DNA of 64,000 bases from Atherix ibis (lineage: Eukaryota; Arthropoda; Insecta; Diptera; Athericidae). Numbering within the stretch: position 1 is the stretch's first letter; each line of letters begins with the position of its first letter. The translations under genes were made by a program, and so were the position numbers. The notes beneath the pieces are model-generated. The model ran no database searches and was not told the DNA's origin. It was given only the letters and a program-made list of their open reading frames with translations. The stretch is from assembly GCA_958298945.1 (NCBI GenBank), contig OY282608.1, forward strand, positions 80,400,806-80,464,805. Direction: 5' to 3'. Shown piece after piece: positions 27,557-40,160 of the stretch.

Positions 27557-30500
27557 CAACAAACCAACAATCCAACAAACCAACAAACCAACAAACCAAC
27601 AAACCAACAAACCAATAAAACAACAAACCAACAAACTAACAAACCAACAAACCAACAAACCAACAAACCAACAAGCCAACAAGCCAACAAACTAACAAGC
27701 CAACAAACGAACAAACGAACAAACCAACAAACCAAAAAACCAATAAACCAACAAACCAACAAACCAACAAACCAACAAACCAAAAAATCCAAAAAACCAA
27801 CAAACCAACAAGCCAACAAGCCAACAAACAAACAAACGAACAAACCAATAAACCAACAAACCAACAAACCAACTAACCAACAAAATAACAAACCAACAAG
27901 ATAATAAGCCAACAAACCAACAAACCAAAAAACCAACAAACCAACAAGCCAACAAGCAAACAAACCAACCAATATACAAACCAACAAACCAGCAAACCAA
28001 CAAGCCAACAAACCAACAAACCAACAAACCAACAAACAAATAAACCAACAAACCAACAAACCAATAAACCTACAAACCAACAAACCAACAAACCAACAAA
28101 CCAACAAACCAACAAGCCAACAAACCAACAAACTAACAAGCAAACAAGCTAACAAACTAAAAAACCAACAAACGACCTAACGAACAAACCAACAAACCAA
28201 CAAACCAACAAACTACCAAACCAACAAACCAACAAACAAACAAACAAACAAACCAACAAACCAACAAACCAACAAACCAACAAACCAACAAACCAACAAA
28301 CCAACAAACCAACAAACCAACAAACCAACAAACCAACAAACCAACAAACCAACAAACGAACAAACCAACAAACCAACAAACCAACAAGAAAACAAGCCAA
28401 CAAATCAACAAGCCAACAAACGAACAAACGAACAAACCATCAAACCAACAAACCAACAAACAAATAAACGAACAAACCAACAAACAAACAAACCAACAAA
28501 CCAACAAACCAACAAACCAACAAAGCAACAATCCAATAAAACAACAAACCAACAAACCAACAAACCAACAATCCAACAAACCAACAAACCAACAAGCCAA
28601 CAAACCAACAAACAAACAAACCAACAAACCAACAAACCATCAAACCAACAAACAAATAAACCAACAAACCAACAAACGAACAAACCAACAAACCAACAAA
28701 CCAACAAACCAACAAACCAATAAAACAACAAACCAACAAACCAACAAACCAACAAACAAATAAACCAACAAACCAACAAACCATCAAACCAACAAACCAA
28801 CAAACCAACAAACCAACAAACCAACAAACCAACAAACGAACAAACCAACGAACCAAAAAACCAACAAACCAACAAACCAACAAACCAAAAAACCAACAAA
28901 CCAACAAACCAACAAACCAACAAACCAACAAGCCAACAAACCAACAAACCAACAAACCAAAAAACCAACAAATGAATAAACCAACAAACCAACAAACCAA
29001 CAAACCAACAAACCAACAAACCAACAAACCAACAAACCAACAAACCAACAAAACAACAAACCAACAAACCAACAAACCAAAAAACCAACAAAGCAACAAA
29101 CCAACAAGCCAACAAGCCAACAAACCAACAAGCCAACAAACAAACAAACGAACAAACCAATAAACCAACAAACCAACAAACCAACAAAATAACAAACCAA
29201 CAAGATAATAAGCCAACAAACCAACAAACCAAAAAACCAACAAACCAACAAGCCAACAAACAAACAAACCAACCAATATACAAACCAACAAACCAGCAAA
29301 CCAACAAGCCAACAAACCAACAAACCAACAAACCAACAAACAAATAAACCAACAAACCAACAACCCAATAAACCTACAAACTAACAAACCAACAAACCAA
29401 CAAACCAACATACCAAGAAGCCAACAAACTAACAAGCAAACAAGCTAACAAACCAAAAAACCAACAAACGAACTAACGAACAAACCAACAAACCAACAAA
29501 CCAACAAACCAACAAACCAACAAACCAACAAACCAACAAACAAACAAACCAACAAACCAACAAACCAACAAACCAACAAACCAACAAACCAACAAACCAA
29601 CAAACCAACAAACCAACAAACCAACAAACCAACAAACCAACAAACCAACAAACCAACAAACCAACAAACGAACAAACCAACAAACCAACAAACCAACAAG
29701 CCAACAAACCAACAGACCAACAAACCAACAAACAAACAATCCTACAAACGAACAAACAAATAAACCAACAAACCAACAAACAACAAAGCCAACAAGCCAA
29801 CAAACCAACAAGCCAACAAACGAACAAACGAACAAACCATCAAACCAACAAACCAACAAACAAATAAACCAACAAACCAACAAACGAACAAACCAACAAA
29901 CCAACAAACCAACAAACCAAGAAACCAACAAACCAACAAACCAATAAAACAACAAACCAACAAACCAACAAACCAACAATCCAACAAACCAACAAACCAA
30001 CAAGCCAACAAACCAACAAACAAACAAACCAACAAACCAACAAACCATCAAACCAACAAACCAACAAACAAATAAACCAACAAACCAACAAACGAACAAA
30101 CCAACAAACCAACAAACCAACAAACCAACAAACCAATAAAACAACAAACCAACAAACCAACAAACCAACAAACAAATAAACCAACAAACCAACAAACCAT
30201 CAAACCAACAAACCAACAAACCAACAAACCAACAAACCAACAAACCAACAAACGAACAAACCAACGAACCAAGAAACCAACAAACCAACCAACCAACAAA
30301 CCAACAAACCACCAAACCAACAAACGAACAAACCAACAAACCAACAAACCAACAAACCAACATACCAACAAACCAACAACCCAACAAACAGGCAAACCAA
30401 CAAACTAACAAACAAACAAACCAACAAAACAACAAACCAACAAACCAACAATCCAACATACCAACAAGCCAACAAACCAACAAGCCAACAAACGAACAAA

Positions 30501-32499
30501 CGAACAAACGAACAAACCAACAAGCCAACAAACAAACAAACGAACAAACCAATAAACCAACAAACCAACAAACCAAAAAACCAACAAACCTACAAGCCAA
30601 CAAACAAACAAACCAACCAATATACAAACCAACAAACCAGCAAACCAACAAGCCAACAAACCAACAAACCAACAAACCAACAAACAAATAAACCAACAAA
30701 CCAACAAACCAATAAACCTACAAACTAACAAACCAACAAACCAACAAACCAACATACCAAGAAGCCAACAAACTAACAAGCAAACAAGCTAACAAACCAA
30801 AAAACCAACAAACGAACTAACGAACAAACCAACAAACCAACAAACCAACAAACCAACAAACCAACAAACCAACAAACCAACAAACAAACAAACCAACAAA
30901 CCAACAAACGAACAAACCAACAAACCAACAAACCAACAAGCCAACAAACCAACAGACCAACAAACCAACAAACAAACAAACCTACAAACGAACAAACAAA
31001 TAAACCAACAAACCAACAAACAAACAAGCCAACAAACTAACAAGCCAACAAACGAACAAACGAACAAACCATCAAACCAACAATCCAACAAACAAATAAA
31101 CCAACAAACCAACAAACGAACAAACCAACAAACCAACAAACCAACAAACCAACAAGCCAACAAACCAACAAACCAACAAACCAACAAACCAACAAACAAA
31201 TAAACCAACAAACCAACAAACCAATAAACCTACAAACTAACAAACCAACAAACCAACAAACCAACATACCAAGAAGCCAACAAACTAACAAGCAAACAAG
31301 CTAACAAACCAAAAAACCAACAAACGAACTAACGAACAAACCAACAAACCAACAAACCAACAAACCAACAAACCAACAAACAAACAAACCAACAAACCAA
31401 CAAACCAACAAACCAACAAACCAACAAACCAACAAACCAACAAACCAACAAACCAACAAACCAACAAACCAACAAACCAACAAACCAACAAACCAACAAA
31501 CGAACAAACCAACAAACCAACAAACCAACAAACCAACAGACCACCAAACCAACAAACAAACAAACCTACAAACGAACAAACAAATAAACCAACAAACCAA
31601 CAAACAAACAAGCCAACAAGCCAACAAACCAACAAGCCAACAAACGAACAAACAAACAAACCATCAAACCAACAAACCAACAAACAAATAAACCAACAAA
31701 CCAACAAACGAACAAACCAACAAACCAACAAACCAACAAACCAACAAGCCAACAAACCAACAAACCAACAAACCAACAAACAAATAAACCAACAAACCAA
31801 CAAACCAATAAACCTACAAACTAACAAACCAACAAACCAACATACCAAGAAGCCAACAAACTAACAAGCAAATAAGCTAACAAACCAAAAAACCAACAAA
31901 CGAACTAACGAACAAACCAACAAACCAACAAACCAACAAACCAACAAACCAACAAACCAACAAACCAACAAACAAACAAACCAACAAACCAACAAACCAA
32001 CAAACCAACAAACCAACAAACCAACAAACCAACAAACCAACAAACCAACAAACCAACAAACCAACAAACCAACAAACCAACAAACCAACAAACGAACAAA
32101 CTAACAAACCAACAAACCAACAAGCCAACAAACCAACAGACCAACAAACCAACAAACAAACAAGCCAATAAGCCAACAAACCAACAAGCCAACAAACGAA
32201 CAAACCATCAAACCAACAAACCAACAAACAAATAAACCAACAAACCAACATACGAACAAACCAACAAACCAACAAACCAACAAACCAACAAACCAACAAA
32301 CCAATAAAACAACAAACCAACAAACCAACAAACCACCAATCCAACAAACCAACAAACCAACAAGCCAACAAACCAACAAACAACAAACCAACAAACCAAC
32401 AAACCATCAAACCAACAAACCAACAAACAAATAAACCAACAAACCAACAAACGAACAAACCAACAAACCAACAAACCAACAAACCAACAAACCAATAAA

Positions 32500-34300
32500 A
32501 CAACAAACCAACAAACCAACAAACCAACAAACAAATAAACCAACAAACCAACAAACCATCAAACAAACAAACCAACAAACCAACAAACCAACAAACCAAC
32601 AAACCAACAAACCAACAAACGAACAAACCAACGAACCAAGAAACCAACAAACCAACCAACCAACAAACCAACAAACCACCAAACCAACAAACGAACAAAC
32701 CAACAAACCAACAAACCAACAAACCAACATACGAACAAACCAACAACCCAACAAACAGACAAACCAACAAACTAACAAACAAACAAACCAACAAAACAAC
32801 AAACCTACAAACCAACAAGCCAACATACCAACAAGCCAACAAACCAACAAGCCAACAAACGAACAAACGATCAAACCATCAAACCAACAAACCAACAAAC
32901 AAATAAACCAACAAACCAATAAACGAACAAATCAACAAACCAACAAACCAACAAACCAACAAACCAATAAAACAACAAACCAACAAACCAACAAACCAAC
33001 AAACCAACAAACCAACAAGCCAACAAACGAACAAACGAACAAACCATCAAACCAACAAACCAACAAACAAATAAACCAACAAACCAACAAACGAACAAAC
33101 CAACAAACCAACAAACCAACAAACCAACAAGCCAACAAACCAACAAACAAACAAACCAACAAACCAACAAACCATCAAACCAACAAACAAATAAACCAAC
33201 AAACCAACAAACGAACAAACCAACAAACCAACAAACCAACAAACCAACAAACCAACAAACCAACAAACAAATAAACCAACAAACCAACAAACCATCAAAC
33301 CAACAAACCAACAAACCAACAAACCAACAAACGAACAAACCAACGAACCAAAAAACCAACAAACCAACAAACCAAAAAACCAACAAACCAACAAACCAAC
33401 AAACCAACAAACCAACAAACCAACAAGCCAACAAACCAACAAACCAACAAACCAAAAAACCAACAAATGAATAAACCAACAAACCAACAAACCAACAAAC
33501 CAACAAACCAACAAACCAACAAACCAACAAACCAACAAACCAACAAAACAACAAACCAACAAACCAACAAACCGAAAAACCAACAAACCAACAAACCAAC
33601 AAGCCAACAAGCCAACAAACCAACAAGCCAACAAACAAACAAACGAACAAACCAATAAACCAACAAACCAACAAACCAACAAAATAACAAACCAACAAGA
33701 TAATAAGCCAGCAAACCAACAAACCAAAAAACCAACAAACCAACAAGCCAACAAACAAACAAACCAACCAATATACAAACCAACAAACCAGCAAACCAAC
33801 AAGCCAACAAACCAACAAACCAACAAACCAACAAACAAATAAACCAACAAACCAACAACCCAATAAACCTACAAACTAACAAACCAACAAACCAACAAAC
33901 CAACATACCAAGAAGCCAACAAACTAACAAGCAAACAAGCTAACAAACCAAAAAACCAATAAACGAACTAACGAACAAACCAACAAACCAACAAACCAAC
34001 AAACCAACAAACCAACAAACCAACAAACCAACAAACAAACAAACCAACAAACCAACAAACCAACAAACCAACAAACCAACAAACCAACAAACCAACAAAC
34101 CAACAAACCAACAAACCAACAAACCAACAAACCAACAAACCAACAAACCAACAAACCAACAAACGAACAAACCAACAAACCAACAAACCAACAAGCCAAC
34201 AAACCAACAGACCAACAAACCAACAAACAAACAATCCTACAAACGAACAAACAAATAAACCAACAAACCAACAAACAAACAAGCCAACAAGCCAACAAAC
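32500..34300. repeat. 2,528-bp duplication, copy 1
   Basis: Everything from about 32.50 to 34.30 kb recurs at exactly +2,528 bp (316 octamers). Examples are GATCAAACC at 32869 and 35397, ATGAATAAACC at 33467 and 35995, B modules at 33699 and 36227, and CATACCAAGAAG at 33904 and 36432. Long translations in overlapping frames are identical between copies, so the DNA must be identical or nearly so. This marks a recent duplication or an assembly duplication. Confidence 0.92.
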
Positions 34301-35195
34301 CAACAAACCAACAAACAAATAAACCAACAAACCAACAACCCAATAAACCTACAAACTAACAAACCAACAAACCAACAAACCAACAAACAAATAAACCAAC
34401 AAACCAACAAACCATCAAACAAACAAACCAACAAACCAACAAACCAACAAACCAACAAACCAACAAACCAACAAACGAACAAACCAACGAACCAAGAAAC
34501 CAACAAACCAACCAACCAACAAACCAACAAGCCAACAAACCAACAGACCAACAAACCAACAAACAAACAATCCTACAAACGAACAAACAAATAAACCAAC
34601 AAACCAACAAACAAACAAGCCAACAAGCCAACAAACCAACAAACCAACAAACAAATAAACCAACAAACCAACAACCCAATAAACCTACAAACTAACAAAC
34701 CAACAAACCAACAAACCAACAAACAAATAAACCAACAAACCAACAAACCATCAAACAAACAAACCAACAAACCAACAAACCAACAAACCAACAAACCAAC
34801 AAACCAACAAACGAACAAACCAACGAACCAAGAAACCAACAAACCAACCAACCAACAAACCAACAAGCCAACAAACCAACAGACCAACAAACCAACAAAC
34901 AAACAATCCTACAAACGAACAAACAAATAAACCAACAAACCAACAAACAAACAAGCCAACAAGCCAACAAACCAACAAACCAACAAACAAATAAACCAAC
35001 AAACCAACAACCCAATAAACCTACAAACTAACAAACCAACAAACCAACAAACCAACAAACAAATAAACCAACAAACCAACAAACCATCAAACAAACAAAC
35101 CAACAAACCAACAAACCAACAAACCAACAAACCAACAAACCAACAAACGAACAAACCAACGAACCAAGAAACCAACAAACCAACCAACCAACAAA
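34185..35195. repeat. 336-bp tandem triplication
   Basis: Three copies of a 42-octamer unit lie at about 34185-34520, 34521-34856 and 34857-35195. CAGACC at 34208 recurs at 34544 and 34880, and the variant AATCCTAC, the AAACAAATAAACC site and CGAACCAAGAAACC follow at +336 in each later copy. Translations of units 1 and 2 are identical over 109 and 107 residues. The triplication sits between, and partly overlaps, the two 2,528-bp copies. Confidence 0.92.
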
Positions 35196-36828
35196 CCAAC
35201 AAACCACCAAACCAACAAACGAACAAACCAACAAACCAACAAACCAACAAACCAACATACGAACAAACCAACAACCCAACAAACAGACAAACCAACAAAC
35301 TAACAAACAAACAAACCAACAAAACAACAAACCTACAAACCAACAAGCCAACATACCAACAAGCCAACAAACCAACAAGCCAACAAACGAACAAACGATC
35401 AAACCATCAAACCAACAAACCAACAAACAAATAAACCAACAAACCAATAAACGAACAAATCAACAAACCAACAAACCAACAAACCAACAAACCAATAAAA
35501 CAACAAACCAACAAACCAACAAACCAACAAACCAACAAACCAACAAGCCAACAAACGAACAAACGAACAAACCATCAAACCAACAAACCAACAAACAAAT
35601 AAACCAACAAACCAACAAACGAACAAACCAACAAACCAACAAACCAACAAACCAACAAGCCAACAAACCAACAAACAAACAAACCAACAAACCAACAAAC
35701 CATCAAACCAACAAACAAATAAACCAACAAACCAACAAACGAACAAACCAACAAACCAACAAACCAACAAACCAACAAACCAACAAACCAACAAACAAAT
35801 AAACCAACAAACCAACAAACCATCAAACCAACAAACCAACAAACCAACAAACCAACAAACGAACAAACCAACGAACCAAAAAACCAACAAACCAACAAAC
35901 CAAAAAACCAACAAACCAACAAACCAACAAACCAACAAACCAACAAACCAACAAGCCAACAAACCAACAAACCAACAAACCAAAAAACCAACAAATGAAT
36001 AAACCAACAAACCAACAAACCAACAAACCAACAAACCAACAAACCAACAAACCAACAAACCAACAAACCAACAAAACAACAAACCAACAAACCAACAAAC
36101 CGAAAAACCAACAAACCAACAAACCAACAAGCCAACAAGCCAACAAACCAACAAGCCAACAAACAAACAAACGAACAAACCAATAAACCAACAAACCAAC
36201 AAACCAACAAAATAACAAACCAACAAGATAATAAGCCAGCAAACCAACAAACCAAAAAACCAACAAACCAACAAGCCAACAAACAAACAAACCAACCAAT
36301 ATACAAACCAACAAACCAGCAAACCAACAAGCCAACAAACCAACAAACCAACAAACCAACAAACAAATAAACCAACAAACCAACAACCCAATAAACCTAC
36401 AAACTAACAAACCAACAAACCAACAAACCAACATACCAAGAAGCCAACAAACTAACAAGCAAACAAGCTAACAAACCAAAAAACCAATAAACGAACTAAC
36501 GAACAAACCAACAAACCAACAAACCAACAAACCAACAAACCAACAAACCAACAAACCAACAAACAAACAAACCAACAAACCAACAAACCAACAAACCAAC
36601 AAACCAACAAACCAACAAACCAACAAACCAACAAACCAACAAACCAACAAACCAACAAACCAACAAACCAACAAACCAACAAACCAACAAACGAACAAAC
36701 CAACAAACCAACAAACCAACAAGCCAACAAACCAACAGACCAACAAACCAACAAACAAACAATCCTACAAACGAACAAACAAATAAACCAACAAACCAAC
36801 AAACAAACAAGCCAACAAGCCAACAAAC
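35028..36828. repeat. 2,528-bp duplication, copy 2
   Basis: This is the partner of 32500-34300. The left boundary is near 35,028, where sequence before it no longer matches 32,500. The right boundary is near 36,828, where copy 1 continues into 336-bp units and copy 2 continues into the 664-bp duplication. The two copies are separated by the triplicated 336-bp block. Confidence 0.92.
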
Positions 36829-37490
36829 AAACAAACGAACAAACCAATAAACCAACAAACCAACAAACCAACAAAATAACAAACCAACAAGATAATAAGC
36901 CAGCAAACCAACAAACCAAAAAACCAACAAACCAACAAGCCAACAAACAAACAAACCAACCAATATACAAACCAACAAACCAGCAAACCAACAAGCCAAC
37001 AAACCAACAAACCAACAAACCAACAAACAAATAAACCAACAAACCAACAACCCAATAAACCTACAAACTAACAAACCAACAAACCAACAAACCAACATAC
37101 CAAGAAGCCAACAAACTAACAAGCAAACAAGCTAACAAACCAAAAAACCAATAAACGAACTAACGAACAAACCAACAAACCAACAAACCAACAAACCAAC
37201 AAACCAACAAACCAACAAACCAACAAACAAACAAACCAACAAACCAACAAACCAACAAACCAAGAAACCAACAAACCAACAAACCAACAAACCAACAAAC
37301 CAACAAACCAACAAACCAACAAACCAACAAACCAACAAACGAACAAACCAACAAACCAACAAACCAACAAGCCAACAAACCAACAGACCAACAAACCAAC
37401 AAACAAACAATCCTACAAACGAACAAACAAATAAACCAACAAACCAACAAACAAACAAGCCAACAAGCCAACAAACCAACAGGCCAACAA
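36161..37490. repeat. 664/648-bp tandem duplication
   Basis: ACGAAC at 36171 and 36835, B modules at 36227 and 36891, ATATAC at 36299 and 36963, and ACGAACTAAC at 36491 and 37155 are all 664 bp apart (83 octamers). Further right, AATCCT at 36761 and 37409 is 648 bp apart, so the second copy has lost two octamers. It also has a private CCAAGAAACC near 37261. Confidence 0.9.
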
Positions 37491-38593
37491 ACGAACAAAC
37501 GAACAAACCATCAAACCAACAAACCAACAAACAAATAAACCAACAAACCAACAAACGAACAAACCAACAAACCAACAAACCAACAAACCAACAAACCAAC
37601 AAACCAATAAAACAACAAACCAACAAACCAACAAACCAACAATCCAACAAACCAACAAACCAACAAGCCAACAAACCAACAAACAAACAAACCAACAAAC
37701 CAACAAACCATCAAACCAACAAACCAACAAACAAATAAACCAACAAACCAACAAACGAACAAACCAACAAACCAACAAACCAACAAACCAACAAACCAAC
37801 AAACCAATAAAACAACAAACCAACAAACCAACAAACTAACAAACAAATAAACCAACAAACCAACAAACCATCAAACCAACAAACCAACAAACCAACAAAC
37901 CAACAAACCAACAAACCAACAAACGAACAAACCAGCGAACCAAGAAATCAACAAACCAACCAACCAACAAACCAACAAACCACCAAACCAACAAACGAAC
38001 AAACCAACAAACCAACAAACCAACAAACCAACAAACCAACATACCAACAAACCAACAACCCAACAAACAGACAAACCAACAAACTAACAAACAAACAAAC
38101 CAACAAAACAACAAACCAACAAACCAACAATCCAACATACCAACAAGCCAACAAACCAACAAGCCAACAAACGAACAAACGATCAAACCATCAAACCAAC
38201 AAACCAACAAACCAACAAACCAACAAACCAACAAACCAACAAACCAACAAACCAACAAACCAACAAACCAACAATCCAACAAACCAACAAACGAACAAAC
38301 GAACAAACCAACAAGCCAACAAACAAACAAACGAACAAACCAATAAACCAACAAACCAACAAACCAACAAAATAACAAACCAACAAGATAATAAGCCAAT
38401 AAGCCAACAAACAAACAAACCAACCAATATACAAACCAACAAACCAGCAAACCAACAAGCCAACAAACCAACAAACCAACAAACTAACAAACAAATAAAC
38501 CAACAAACCAACAAACCAATAAACCTACAAACTAACAAACCAACAAACCAACAAACCAACATACCAAGAAGCCAACAGACTAACAAGCAAACA

Positions 38594-40160
38594 AGCTAAC
38601 AAACCAAAAAACCAACAAACGAACTAACGAACAAACCAACAAACCAACAAACCAACAAACCAACAAACCAACAAACCAACAAACAAACAAACCAACAAAA
38701 CAACAAACCAACAAACCAACAAACCAACAAACCAACAAACCAACAAACCAACAAACCAACAAACCAATAAACCAACAAACCAACAAACCAACAAACGAAC
38801 AAACCAACAAACCAACAAACCAACAAGCCAACAAACCAACAGACCAACAAACCAACAAACAAACAAACCTACAAACGAACAAACAAATAAACCAACAAAC
38901 CAACAAACAAACAAGCCAACAAACCAACAAGCCAACAAACGAACAAACGAACAAACCATCAAACCAACAAACCAACAAACAAATAAACCAACAAACCAAC
39001 AAACGAACAAACCAACAAACCAACAAACCAACAAACCAACAAGCCAACAAACCTACAAACCAACAAACCAACAAACCAACAAACAAATAAACCAACAAAC
39101 CAACAAACCAATAAACCTACAAACTAACAAACCAACAAACCAACAAACCAACATACCAAGAAGCCAACAAACTAACAAGCAAACAAGCTAACAAACCAAA
39201 AAACCAACAAACGAACTAACGAACAAACCAACAAACCAACAAACCAACAAACCAACAAACCAACAAACCAACAAACAAACAAACCAACAAACCAACAAAC
39301 CAACAAACCAACAAACCAACAAACCAACAAACCAACAAACCAACAAACCAACAAACCAACAAACCAACAAACCAACAAACGAACAAACCAACAAACCAAC
39401 AAACCAACAAGCCAACAAACAAACAGACCAACAAACCAACCAACAAACAAACCTACAAACGAACAAACAAATAAACCAACAAACCAACAAACAAACAAGC
39501 CAACAAGCCAACAAACCAACAAGCCAACAAACGAACAAACAAACAAACCATCAAACCAACAAACCAACAAACAAATAAACCAACAAACCAACAAACGAAC
39601 AAACCAACAAAACAACAAACCAACAAACCAACAAGCCAACAAACCAACAAACCAACAAACCAACAAACAAATAAACCAACAAACCAACAAACCAATAAAC
39701 CTACAAACTAACAAACCAACAAACCAACAAACCAACATACCAAGAAGCCAACAAACTAACAAGCAAACAAGCTAACAAACCAAAAAACCAACAAACGAAC
39801 TAACGAACAAACCAACAAACCAACAAACCAACAAACCAACAAACCAACAAACCAACAAACCAACAAATAAACAAACCAACAAACCAACAAACCAACAAAC
39901 CAACAAACCAACAAACCAACAAACCAACAAACCAACAAACCAACAAACCAACAAACCAACAAACCAACAAACCAACAAACGAACAAACCAACAAACCAAC
40001 AAACCAACAAGCCAACAAACCAACAGACCAACAAACCAACAAACAAACAAGCCAACAAGCCAACAAACCAACAAACCAACAAACGAACAAACGAACAAAC
40101 CATCAAACCAACAAACCAACAAACAAATAAACCAACAAACCAACAAACGAACAAACCAAC
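38594..40160. repeat. 592/584-bp tandem repeats
   Basis: AGCTAAC occurs at 38594, 39186 and 39770 (592 and 584 bp apart, 74 and 73 octamers). CATACCAAGAAG shows the same steps. Each unit holds CGAACTAACGAAC, a long canonical run, CAGACC and a CGAAC pair followed by CCATCAAACC. The third unit lacks the CCTACAAACGAAC element. Similarity fades near 40.16 kb. Confidence 0.85.

Larger units (their letters stand above)
11719..38432. repeat. Type B 72-bp module, dispersed family
   Basis: GATAATA is followed exactly 72 bp later (nine octamers) by ATATAC. Starts are 11719, 12833, 14171, 15314, 19761, 21171 (reads GACAATA), 22306, 25008, 25693, 27900, 29204, 33699, 36227 and 36891. A shortened copy starts at 38387, with ATATAC 40 bp later, so four octamers are lost. 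GATAATA also occurs alone at 16122 and 16370, and ATATAC occurs near 23017 and 30620 without a GATAATA that I located. The module is missing before 11.7 kb and after 38.5 kb. It is a lineage tag inside the satellite; nothing shows that it is functional. Confidence 0.9.
29409..39747. repeat. CATACCAAGAAG-marked HOR family
   Basis: The marker starts at 29409, 30753, 31265, 31841, 33904, 36432, 37096, 38560, 39152 and 39736. Spacings are 1344, 512, 576, 2063, 2528, 664, 1464, 592 and 584 bp. All but 2063 are multiples of 8. The one exception is explained by a 7-base monomer near 32380 (AACAAACAACAAACC). The spacings differ by whole octamers, so the units grow and shrink in register. Confidence 0.9.
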
